A DNA stretch of 64,000 bases from Diogma glabrata (taxonomy: Eukaryota; Arthropoda; Insecta; Diptera; Cylindrotomidae): positions 379,663,306 to 379,727,305 of the forward strand of contig OY856187.1 of the NCBI GenBank assembly GCA_963693315.1, read 5' to 3'. A model generated the notes under the pieces. It saw only the letters and a list, made by a program, of their open reading frames with translations. It ran no database searches and was not told where the DNA came from. The position numbers and the translations under genes are program-made. Of the stretch, positions 8,779 through 18,075 are shown piece by piece (within the stretch, counting starts at the first letter, position 1; every line of letters starts with the position of its first letter).

Positions 8779-10549
8779 CATAGTGAACTGAGTTACGAAC
8801 TCATTAATTGCAATGCAAGTTTGGATTTAATAACTGATTTCATTAAATCAAAAAATGTAATGCTTCAGGATGAAGAAATCGGTATAGTAAAAAGAGAAAT
8901 TCAAAAGAGGTTTCTTGGTCATTTCAAAAAACGGTGGCAAGAATCGCATAAACTAAAATCCCAGTTTTTGAAAAAAATGAAGATTGGCTAAAAAGTACGT
9001 TTAAAGAGTTATAAAATTTTATATGTGTAAATGTTTTTTCCTATTGTGTTTTTAGCTGTATTTGAAGTATCACTTAATAGCGAGCCTAGTTGTTCATCTA
9101 AACTAGGAAGGCCAGCGAAAGATTTCGAAGATTGTCAAGTTCGCACAAAGAGGTTCAAGGCAGCTGAATTAGCTTCAAAATATTCACAAGAACATTTGAA
9201 TATGGCAAGTAAAGTGATGGGTGGAAATATACCAACTCGATGTTATATTCGTTCGCCGGCTGTACTAGCAATGATGATGGATGCAGAGCTTACAAAGAGT
9301 CAGTATGAAGCCATCAAAAGTTTTCTCAAAAATAATGGATACGATATTTTGCCACCATATGCAAACGTCAGAGAAGAAAAAAGGCATTGCTATCCAGATG
9401 AAATTGAAATATCTGAAAAAGCTGCGTCTGTTTCCTTGCAAAGTTTAATGGATCATACGTTAAGCCGATTATTTCAAACTTTTCCGGATGAAGAATTAAA
9501 TGGTATGACGGATAAATTAGAGTTTAAATGTAAGTGGGGTTGCAATTTTTCCTCTGGACATGTTGAGTACAATCAGAGTTTAGCAGCTGATGTAAGCGAT
9601 AAAACTTTGTTACTGGCATGTATGGTTCCGTTAAGTCTACAGACGATTTCTCAAGAAGAATATTGGCGAAATAAAAGTCCGTCATCAACAAGATTCTGTT
9701 GTCCTATCTCCTTTGAATTTACCAAAAAAACAAAGATGGCAAGACAGCTCAAACTGTTACAGGTACATCTTCAGCAGCTGTTTGTTACATTTGCAAAGCG
9801 AAACCTACTGAAATGAATAATCTTAAATTAGTTTCAAGCAAAGCTATTGATGGTGAAGCAATCAAAATGGGCGTTTCCTCCTTACATGCTCGCATAAAAT
9901 TTATGGAGTGCATACTTCATATTGCCTACAACAAACCATTTGAAAGATGGTCGGCGCTCAAGGACGAACACAAAATTCTAAAACTGGAAAATAAACTTCG
10001 AATTCAGAAGGCCTTAAAGGAACAGATGGGTATACGTGTGGATGCAGTTCAACAAGGAACTGGGTCTACTAACGATGGAAATACATCCAGGCGTTTTTTT
10101 CTAACCCCGCACTTGTTGCCGATGTGACTGGTGTAGAGGAGCAACTGATTGATCGATTTCGCATTATACTACAAATAATAACTTGTGGCAAAAAAGTTAA
10201 TTCCTTGAAGTTCAAGAATTTTGCTCAAGATACAGCAAAACTTTTTGTTGAAAAATATAGTTGGTATTATATGCCAGTAATAGTACACAAAATACTGATA
10301 CACGGAAAGGATATCATGGATGCGGCAATACTTCCTATTGGCATGCTTTCTGAAGAAGCCAGAAATAAAGATTATCGAAATTATAGATTAAGGTTCTCCA
10401 GAAAGTGTGATAGAGTTGCAACAAATACAGATGTTTTTCATCGACTTCTAGTATCGTCAGATCCTTTTATAAGCAGCATTAGATGTCAACCCCGTAAACA
10501 GGTTCTGGAACTTGATGATATAGTTACAGAAATGATAGATGATGAATAA
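8779..10549 (+). pseudogene. RAG1/Transib-like transposase, frameshifted, with one short intron
   Basis: Exon 1 (open from 8779, donor GTACGT at 8995) and exon 2 (acceptor TTTTTAG ending at 9055) are separated by a 61-bp intron, and the reading joins in frame at a split codon. Exon 2 gives GRPAKDFEDC, CKWGCNFSSGH, then in another frame DGKTAQTVTG and CYIC, SLHARIKFMECI, STNDGNTSRRFF, and finally VHKILIHG and LSEEARNKDYRNYR. In RAG1 the zinc ligands are CXXC and HX4H and the catalytic residues are D600, D708 and E962. Here CYIC and HKILIH keep the zinc ligands, and DGK keeps the second aspartate. The first aspartate position is asparagine (codon 9544-9546), and the glutamate segment is about three residues short. 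Frameshifts lie near 8971-8977, between 9700 and 9735, and in a T run near 10092-10100. Inactive. It would have been the nuclear enzyme that cuts at CACAGTG ends. Confidence 0.75.
8995..9055 (+). other. 61-bp intron in the transposase gene
   Basis: It starts GTACGT, ends with a pyrimidine-rich tract and TTTTTAG, and contains in-frame stops. Removing it joins WLK to VFEVSLN through a split ACT codon with no loss of frame. The length is typical of minimal insect introns. Confidence 0.65.
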
Positions 10550-10670
10550 AAATCTATATTTAAATGCATGTATTGAAATTTACTTATAAAATAATAAGTT
10601 TTGGTAAAGTAACAAAAAGTTGTGGGAAAAAATATAATATGGGTTACATGGGCGGTGAGTGGTGGGCGTT

Positions 10671-11175
10671 AATTGAGGTAATAAAAGGCTCTGTGCCAAA
10701 TTTCAAAAACTTTGGGCCAAAAATAAATTTTGGGTTCTATGGGCGGTGGGTAGTGGGCATGTCCAATTTTGATGAAACTTTATTTTATTCTTAATTGAGG
10801 TAATAAAAGGCTCTGTGCCAAATTTCAAAAGCTTTGGGCCAAAAATAAATTTGTGTGTTCTATGGGCGGTGGGTAGTGGGCGTGTCCAATTTTGATGAAA
10901 CTTTATTTTATTCTTAATTGAGGTAATAAAAGGCTCTGTGCCAAATTTCAAAAGCTTTGGGCCAAAAATAAATTTTGTGTTCTATGGGCGGTGGGTAGTG
11001 GGCGTGTCCAATTTTGATGAAACTTTTTTTAAATTCTTAATTGAGGTAATAAAAGGCTCTGTGCCAAATTTCAAGAACTTTGGGCCAAAAATAAATTTTG
11101 GGTTCTATGGGCGGTGGGTAGTGGGCGTGGCCAATTTTGTTGAAACTTTATATTTTTCTTAATTGAGCTAACCAA
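10671..11175 (+). repeat. 122-bp tandem repeat (minisatellite), about 4 copies
   Basis: AATTGAGGTAATAAAAGGCT recurs at 10673, 10793, 10916, 11039 and (degenerate) 11161, a period of 122-123 bases. Each unit holds GGGCGGTGGGTAGTGGGCG, giving GC-rich peaks in AT-rich DNA. The frame stays open across units, but the repeated peptide is probably a by-product. It lies within the Transib-like element just before its right end. Confidence 0.85.
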
Positions 11176-11238
11176 AGGCTCTGTGCAAAATTTCAACCTT
11201 CTACGAGCACTCCTTATATTTTTTGCCAACATTGTATG

Positions 11239-11259
11239 AACAAATCCCACTGTGGGCCG
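11239..11259 (+). repeat. Right TIR (CACTGTG) and right TSD (GGCCG) of Transib-like element
   Basis: AACAAATCCCACTGTG ends at 11254 and is followed by GGCCG (11255-11259), identical to the duplication at 7047-7051. R1 sequence resumes at once with TCCGGCCGTCC. Confidence 0.85.
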
Positions 11260-12560
11260 TCCGGCCGTCCATCATTACCTATGCTGCAGGGAAAACCGTT
11301 GGGGGGATTTCAAAATTTTTTTTTTCTAAAAATAGGTATACACAAGGGACAGGTCCGAAAGGACGCTGTGTTCGATAACTGTACCGGAAGTGTGTTCAAA
11401 AATCATTATGTGTGTCAAAAATTGCAAATTTTCATATTTTTGGCTTAAAAAACGTTCATTTTAAGTGATTACGAGTAGGAACATTAAATTTGGAGAAATC
11501 TTGATGGTCGGGATTGGTATGTGAGATCAAAAACTAGATTATTGCATTATAAGTTTGTCAAAAAAGTGTTGTCAAGTGTGTCAAAAGATTTTTATTTCAA
11601 AAATAAAATTGTTTGTTTGAAACGAAATTTTATTATTATTTTTGAGAATTATGGCATTATAAGTTTGTCAAAAAATGTTGTCAAGTGTGTCAACAGAAAG
11701 GTTTTTATTTATTTTTTATCCAATTTTTTTAGAAAAAAATAAAATTAATAGTTTGTATGACATGATATTTTATTATTATTATTGAGAATTATGGCATTAT
11801 AAGTTTGTCAAAAAATAATGTCAAGTTTGTCAAAAAATGATTTCATTTATTTTTTTAGCCAACTTTTTGGAACAAAAATGTAGCTGTTTTTATGACGTAA
11901 ATGCAATTTAAAATGAAATTGGACATGGAAATTTTTGAATTTGTAATAATTTTTGAAATATTTTTGGAATTTTGAAAAAGTTTGTATTTTTCATTTTGTA
12001 AAAATTTTTGCAATATTTTTAGAATTTTGGAAAAAGTTTGAATTTTTAAGAATTTTTGAAATATTGGGCCCGATTCAGTAAAATCTTTTATCCAAAATTT
12101 CTGTTATTCTTTTATTTTTTGTATGAAATTTTATAACGGGAAAATAAAATTTCATACAAAAAATAAAAGAATAAAAGAAATTTTCGATAAAAGATTTCAC
12201 TGAATCGGGCCCATTATTGGAATTTAGAAAAAGTTTAAATATTTGATTTTATTCTAATTTTTGGAATATTTTTGGAATTTCGAAAAAGTTTGATTTTATT
12301 TAATTTAACAATATTTTTGGAATTTTGATTATAATTTTCCGGCAACGTATTGATGTTTCGTGTTAGTTTTGTAATAAATTTCTAAACAGAGATAAACAAA
12401 TACTGGTACTTTAACAAAGAGTTATGTTTGATATACATCGCTGCCCAAAACTAAAAACCATGTCCTCATAAAAGTATTTTGCCGAAAACTATATCGAAAT
12501 CCTTAACCCAGACCGAAGTCTTTATATCTCAGAGCTGTGAGATTTCAACCCCTCCATATT
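11260..12560 (+). repeat. R1 repeat, 3' part
   Basis: Continuation of the R1 copy started at 6911. It runs through ACAGGTCCGAAAGGACGCTG, several copies of an ATTATGGCATTATAAGTTTG segment, and a long TTTTTGGAATTTTGAAAAAG-type periodic region. Then comes the conserved 3' block (CCGGCAACGTATTGATGTTTC, CCTTAACCCAGACCGAAGTC, a CTCAGAGCTGTGAG hairpin, CCCCTCCATATTTT). A MITE interrupts it at 12066. CAGACCGAAGT near the end is the inverse of ACTTCGGTCTG at the start. Confidence 0.8.
12066..12212. mobile_element. 147-bp palindromic MITE with ATT target duplication
   Basis: The arms of about 68 bases are nearly perfect inverted repeats, starting GGGCCCGATTCAGTAAAATC and ending in the reverse of this. 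ATT occurs on both sides (12063-12065, 12213-12215). The equivalent place in the R1 copy near 51850 (GGAATATTATTAGAATTTAG) lacks it. A 3-bp target duplication and GGG/CCC ends suggest a PIF/Harbinger-type non-autonomous element, but this is inference. Confidence 0.85.
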
Positions 12561-12733
12561 TTACCTGAAGATTAATGCCATCAATATGGCTTAAAATATT
12601 GAAAGATATCCATGACAGAAACATCTTCATTCAAACAAGACAAACAACAATTATAGATATTGAGGTCTGCAATCTTGATAGTCTTCTCGCAGATTCTAAG
12701 AAATCAATGTGACGTCATCTTGAGGGAAAGCAA

Positions 12734-13240
12734 ATGGTGACAAATGGTTTACATATTTCTTCTTTTTTGACAATAAGTAAAAAAAAACGGTTCGGAACAT
12801 TTTCTGGAAATGCAAATAAAGATCCTGAAAGCATCCGCCTATATGACCAAGAAACAGAATTCAAAAGAAACACAATTTTAGTTATTGCAGATTTAGTAAT
12901 ATCAAGCGTAATGTTGAAATTCGAAGGCAAGAGGAGGAAATATTAACCTGTACAAAGCAATTCGTTGCAATATACAAAGCAGATATTTCAGAAAAGTTGG
13001 CATACGAGGTAATTCACCTCAACACCTATATACGGAACAATTCGAAGAAAATCTTTCGTTCTAGATTTATTGAATGCTTGCCACTAAAAATATTGATACT
13101 ATTTTTGAATCAAACATTTTCAGTGATCCTGTTTCTTTCAAGATCATGTGTTGCGATTTTGTACAAAGAATCAAAATTAGCGAAGCAGTTAAATTTCATC
13201 TAAATTATAGATGTTTTTGCATCACAAAAGCACTGAAAGT
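12734..13240 (+). pseudogene. hAT transposase C-terminal remnant (ZMYM1-like)
   Basis: Reading frames here contain KRNTILVIADLVISSVMLKF and then, after a shift, YKADISEKLAYEVIHL. The pattern of a hydrophobic FRV..ILD..I..L..RF stretch, followed by Y..DIS..L..E...L, is that of the C-terminal half of ZMYM1-like hAT transposases. The final dimerisation block is only faintly recognisable. Frameshifts and stops make it a pseudogene. It is on the same strand as the N-terminal remnant at 6199-6800, but I cannot show that they were one gene. Confidence 0.45.
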
Positions 13241-13319
13241 TCAATTGTTATAAAAAAGTAAGAACAACTTACAAAACTTCGTACTTAAAAAATTTACGCA
13301 TGGAAGGATCATGTTTTTT

Positions 13320-13740
13320 TATTTGTACATTTTTTTTTTAATTTTTCATCTACGGGTGTGACAACCCCGCGTACGCCAGTGCTTGCTCGAACAATCTAGC
13401 CATCATATAACTCTATGTGTGGACTATTGATTGAGGAAAACAGTGTAACTGGACTATTGGCAACACCAATTTTGTTTTGTAACTGCAAAATTTTAAATTA
13501 AAGTTGCTATTTATCTCTTATTTTATTTTTATTTTCGCTATCCTATCACAAAATATTGGCCTATGTCATATTTTATATGTGTTTAGTATACAGAATACGA
13601 AAGATTTGCATTCATCAACACCTTAGAACACATGTTGTTGTGGGACCTTGTTCTTAAAAGGTTTTTGTGTGTTGTTGTGACACATATTGTAATTCCTACT
13701 ACACAACACATTTTATTAAAAAAATAAACTTGCCTATATT
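13320..13740 (+). repeat. Helitron-associated block ending in a LINE-B-like poly(A) tail
   Basis: Shares GGGTGTGACAACCCCGCGTAC and CATATAACTATGTGTGG-type sequence with 44090-44715. It ends with GTGTTGTTGTGACACATATT and ACACAACACATTTTATTAAA, which is the 3' tail of the non-LTR element at 27165-28345. A short A run follows. Confidence 0.65.
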
Positions 13741-14176
13741 TAACATTCTTGTAAAATTGTTTTTAAACAAATATAAAATTTTAATTTTTGTGATATTATA
13801 ATTTAATCTTCTTCTATCTTATATATTAATACGCTAACTTTGTACTTTGTACAGCATAAGGCTTTTTTATTCGAATGTTCACTCATTCCAAATTTTCACT
13901 GCTAACTGATATTAGTGTAACCTAGATCTGAGAGATTTTTGGGATTTTTCGGATCATAAATAAAAATAGTTATAGACGAATTATAATGTATTTTTGAATT
14001 TAACTGCCTCCCCTCAAATCAAATCAAATGGATCAAATGGATTCGTCCAAATCTTTTCTTTGTTTATAGTATTTTATATTTTTTTTTTAGTTTATGCATT
14101 GATCTAGGAGAGTATGGACGTTATTTTTCTTTGTTGTTTTATCTTATATATTAATACGTTGAATATTTAGTTAGAT
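13741..14176. other. No gene; AT-rich, with Helitron 5'-end-like sites
   Basis: Two CTTATATATTAATACG segments (near 13820 and 14143) resemble Helitron 5' termini of another family. Nothing else is recognised. Confidence 0.3.
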
Positions 14177-14406
14177 ATATATTGTTTGTGAATTAAAGAG
14201 GATAAAAAATTGATTATTGATTGTTGTATTTTTCTTTCAGCGACAATTTTGTAATGTGTGTGTTTGGTATGATATTTTGAGATCGTAGATTTGATTGTTA
14301 GAATTTTTAATATATATTGTTTGTGAATGAAAGAGGATAAAAAATTGATTATTGATTGTTGTATTTTTTTTTCAGCGACAATTTTGTAATGTGTGTGTTT
14401 GGTATG
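14177..14406 (+). repeat. Tandem duplication, ~95-bp unit at 133-bp spacing
   Basis: ATATATTGTTTGTGAAT through CAGCGACAATTTTGTAATG and GTGTGTTTGGTATG occurs twice (from about 14177 and about 14310). Each copy contains a pyrimidine tract ending in CAG, which could act as a cryptic splice acceptor. Confidence 0.7.
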
Positions 14407-14419
14407 TTAGTACTTATTT

Positions 14420-14578
14420 GATCGCTAATTTTTCATATATCCGAACTGATCAGCTAGAGTTCTGATTATTTTTCATTCATATATTTAAAAAGAAAAATTA
14501 AAAATTATATGCTAGCATTTCTCATAACCACTTTTTGAAATCATTGCTTCTACGTCAACAAAATGTAGGGCCCTTCTA
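14420..14578 (+). repeat. Helitron 3'-end fragment
   Basis: ATATATCCGAACTGATCAGCT and CTACGTCAACAAAATGTA match the sequence just before the Helitron 3' termini at 49794 and 56228, but the final CGCCGGGT block is missing. It ends in TTCTAG, directly before the next Helitron-like 5' end. Confidence 0.6.
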
Positions 14579-15499
14579 GTATATATAAAATTGAAAGTAT
14601 GTATGTTTGTCGTTTATGCATTAATAAACCATTTATCCGATCATCATGAAACTTTGGGAAGTTGTTGTGTACACTTGCGCATAGGTAACAGGCAATTTTT
14701 TTTTGAATGGAACCCCAGGGCCATTATAATTATCTTAAGGGGTTCTGCCTAAATGTTGATAATAATTTAATTTGATTTTTCTTTCAATATCGTTTTATAC
14801 GGTTAGATTCCTTTGATCAATTTTTTTGTTGAACATAATTTAATGAAATTGAAAAATGAAAGTATAATCTGAAACAATTACATTTGTATATTAAAACTAT
14901 ATGTATTTAAATTAAACACATAATGATGTTACAAACTTTATCATCTATACAATGTTTTATTGTTATTGGTAATAAACTAAATATGTTATTGGTTTGCAAT
15001 TGTATGTAATGCATGTTTCTTCAACTAAGAAAGATAGTTGATAACATCGATTAAAAGCCCAAAATTACGAAATGGAATTCACACAAATACTATACAAAGA
15101 AGCATAGCTTATGTATAATCAAACATGGATAGCAAGTATGATAAACAAACTAATTAAAAATGTGGCCCTTAGCCGGCAACACGTTTGCAATAGCGATTTG
15201 CAAACAGTTACAATGCATTAATACCAATGAATTTATAATATATGCCCGCCCGCAGGAACATTTGTAAAATTTAAAATTTTGGATCTATGGATGTGACAAA
15301 GCGGCCTACTTTAGTACCTGCTATTGGCAAATCAGTTAACGTGAGATATCGTATACTACCGACAATGGCAGTAAGATATCACTTATATTAAGAGGATAAG
15401 TAATATTTTAGGTGTGCTGGCGGATGTACTTTTTTCAATTAACGATAGTACCCTTAGTCTTAGTTATGGATTATTCTTTGACGATAACGCTCTATTTTT

Positions 15500-15610
15500 T
15501 TTTAAATAAAATGTGTTGGGTAGTAGGAATTACAATGTGTGTCACAACAACACATAAGAACATGCTTTTTAAGGTGTTGATGGACGTAATTTTTTTTTTT
15601 TTTGAAAGAA
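15500..15610 (-). repeat. LINE-B tail fragment, reverse orientation
   Basis: AAATAAAATGTGTTGGGTAG and CACAACAACACATAAGAAC are the reverse complement of the 3' tail of the non-LTR element at 27165-28345, with a run of T where its poly(A) would be. A forward copy lies at 17600-17710. Confidence 0.6.
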
Positions 15611-15798
15611 TGAACTTTTTGCTTGCTCGAACAAATGAGCTTCCATATAATTATTATATATGCTGGCTTGAGGTAAACAATGCGTTATATGATCTTGGTA
15701 TATGCTTCTAGCACTAGGATAGTTAGGAACCTAATTTTAGCTTTGTTCTTGCATATTTAAAAAAAAAAGTATATTGTATTTATTTCCTCCATCCTATC

Positions 15799-17540
15799 AT
15801 GAAAATATGGAGGGGCTGAAATCTCAAAGCTCTGAGATATCAAGACTTCGGTCTGGGTTAAGGATTTTGATATAGTTTTCGGCAAAAAACTTTCACGAGG
15901 ACATGGATTTTAGTTTTGGGTAGCGATGTATATCAAACATAGCTCTTTGTTAAAGTACAAGTATTTTTTATCTCCTTTTAAAAATTTTTTACAAAACTAA
16001 CACGAAACATCAATACGTTGCCGGAAAATTATAAACAAAATTCCAAAAATATTGTTGAATTAAATAAAATCAAACTTTTTCAAAATTCCAAAAATATTCC
16101 AAAAATTAGAATGAAATCAAATATTTAAACTTTTTCTATATTCCGATCATATTCCAAAAATTCTTAAAAATTCAAACTTTTCCAAAATTCTAAAAATATT
16201 GCAAAAATTATTACAAAATCAAAAATACAAACTTTTTCAAAATTCCAAAAAGATTTCAAAAACTAAAACAAATTCAAAAATTTCCGTGTCAAAATTCCAA
16301 AAATTATAATAAAATCAAAAATTTAAAATTTTTCAAAATTCTAAAAATATTCCGAAAATTCTTACAAAATTAAAAAATGAAACTTTTTTCAAAATTCTAA
16401 ATATATATATATATAAAATTCAAAAATTCTATTTTTTTTAAAATTCTAAATATATTGCAAAAATTATAACAAAATCAAAAATTGAAACCTTTTTCAAAAT
16501 TCCAAAAATACTCCAAAAATTAGAATGAAATCAAATATTAAAACTTTTTATAAATTCCAATAATAATCCCAAAATTCTTAAAAATTCAAACATTTTCCAA
16601 AATTCTAAAAATATTGCAAAAATTATTACAAAATCAAAAATTGAAAATTTTTTCAAAATTCCAAAAATTATAATAAAATCAAAAATTAAAAATTTTTCAA
16701 AATTCTAAAAATATTCCAAAAATTCTTACAAAATCAAAAATCAAACTTTTCCCGAAATTCTAAAATAAATATTGCAAAAATTATTACAAAATCAAAAATA
16801 CAAACTTTTTCAAAATTCCAAAAATATTTCAAAAACTATAACAAATTCAAAAATTTCCGTGTCCAATTTCATTTTCAATTACATTTACGTCATAAAAACA
16901 GCTACATTTTTTTTCTCCAAAAAATTGGCTAAAAAATATATGAAGACAAACTTGACAACATTTTTTTGACAAACTTATAATGCCATAATTCTCAATAATA
17001 ATAATAAAACCGAAGTAATTTCATTTCAAACAAACAATTTTATTTTTTTCCAAAAAGTTGGGTAAAAAATAAATAAAAATCTTTCTTTTGACACACTTGA
17101 CAACATTTTTTTGACAAACTTATAATGCACTAGTCTAGTTTTTGATCTCACATACCAATCCCTACCATCAAAATTTCTCCAAATTTAATGTTCCTACTCG
17201 TAATCACTTAAAATGAACGTTTTTTAAGCAAAAAATATGAAAATTTGCTATTTTTGACACACATAATGATTCTTTTGACACACTTCCGGTACAGTTATCG
17301 AACACAGCGTCCTTTCGGACCTGTCCTTTGTGAATACCTATTTTTTAAAAAAAAAATTTTTAAAATCCCTCCAGCCGTTTTCCCTGCAGTGTAGGTAATG
17401 ACCGCCGGCAGACAGAAACACATTTTTTTTCTTGCTTTTCTAGAATCAGTAGGTCCTAAAATGCCAAAAAAAGTGGGGGGTAAGAATTTCACTTTGAGCT
17501 CATGAATGTAATACTTAGGTCTTTCAGACCGAAGTAATAT
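15799..17540 (-). repeat. R1 repeat copy, reverse orientation
   Basis: Runs from GGAGGGGCTGAAATCTC at its 3' end to CAGACCGAAGTAAT at its 5' end, with all R1 landmarks in reverse order. It inserted into the Helitron segment, which occurs uninterrupted at 54855-54925. A short ATAT is present at both junctions and may be the target duplication. An open frame at 17295-17642 (minus) covers the 5' part, but similar frames in sister copies are broken. Confidence 0.8.
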
Positions 17541-17750
17541 ATCGTACATTATTATGTGAAAGGATTTATTATTAAGTTTTCCATTCTTTAAGAAGAATAT
17601 AAAAAAAAAGAAATTTGCGTCCATCAACGTCTTAAAAAGCATTATGTTGTAGAGCCTATGTCTTAAAAGGTTTATATGTGTTGTTGTGACACTATTGTAA
17701 TTTCAAATATGTCACATATTTTGAAATTGCACAAACTTTTTTGAACTTTC

Positions 17751-18075
17751 GTGAAAACTAAGATGCACAATGTCATTGAAGCTACAATTTTGAGTGGAAA
17801 ATTCGAAGAGGAAGATGTGTGTTGCCACGACAGACAGGCCACATATTTCAATGATCCCAACAGATTCAAACGTTTAGTTTCCAGTGCAAGTCGCTTTTGC
17901 AATTACAATCAACAAAGCACACGGACAGTTACTGCAAGTATGTGGACTAGATTTAGAAAATCCGTTCTTCTCACATGGACATGGACAACTATATGTGGCT
18001 GGCGCGTTAGGAAAACCTTCTGATTTATTCGTGTACGCACAAGACGGAAAAACAAAATGTCTTAAAAAAGTTTAA
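17751..18075 (+). pseudogene. Helitron helicase C-terminal fragment
   Basis: Two overlapping frames together read [13 protein letters not shown], then AFAITINKAHGQLLQVCGLD, then NPFFSHGHGQLYVAGALGKP and DLFVYAQDGKTK. This is the end of the Pif1-like helicase domain of Helitron Rep-helicase proteins: motif V/VI with TINKAQGQ, and the GQLYVACSRV box, degenerate here. Single-base indels split it. The helicase would unwind donor DNA during rolling-circle transposition. Related fragments lie at 48447 and 55340. Confidence 0.8.

Larger units (their letters stand above)
7052..11254 (+). mobile_element. Transib/RAG1-like DNA transposon, full length but inactive
   Basis: A 4203-bp element with CACAGTG termini, a 15-of-16 terminal inverted repeat and a perfect 5-bp target duplication GGCCG. 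It sits inside an R1 repeat. Removing the element and one GGCCG leaves R1 sequence equivalent to the uninterrupted copies near 50150 and 50635, which confirms both boundaries. It holds a degenerate transposase gene (8779-10549), about 1.7 kb of AT-rich 5' sequence, and a ~122-bp minisatellite near its 3' end. No RAG2-like reading frame was seen. The 5' region contains a copy of the 4450-5395 repeat (7617-7850) and a hAT-like terminus (8505-8577), which may be secondary insertions. Confidence 0.85.
14579..18075 (+). mobile_element. Degenerate Helitron, interrupted by an R1 copy
   Basis: Starts with TATATATAAAATTGAAAGTATGT, the same 5' sequence as at 31755, and runs through the block shared with other Helitron copies. 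It is broken at about 15799 by R1 and resumes at 17541 (CGTACATTATTATGTGAAAGG), ending with a fragment of the Helitron helicase. The uninterrupted arrangement is visible at 54855-54925. No CTAG 3' terminus was found after 18075. Confidence 0.6.

Noticed and set aside
10703..11162. Repeated YGRWVVG... peptides on the plus strand and the mirrored minus-strand frame
   Set aside because: By-products of the 122-bp minisatellite, open on both strands.
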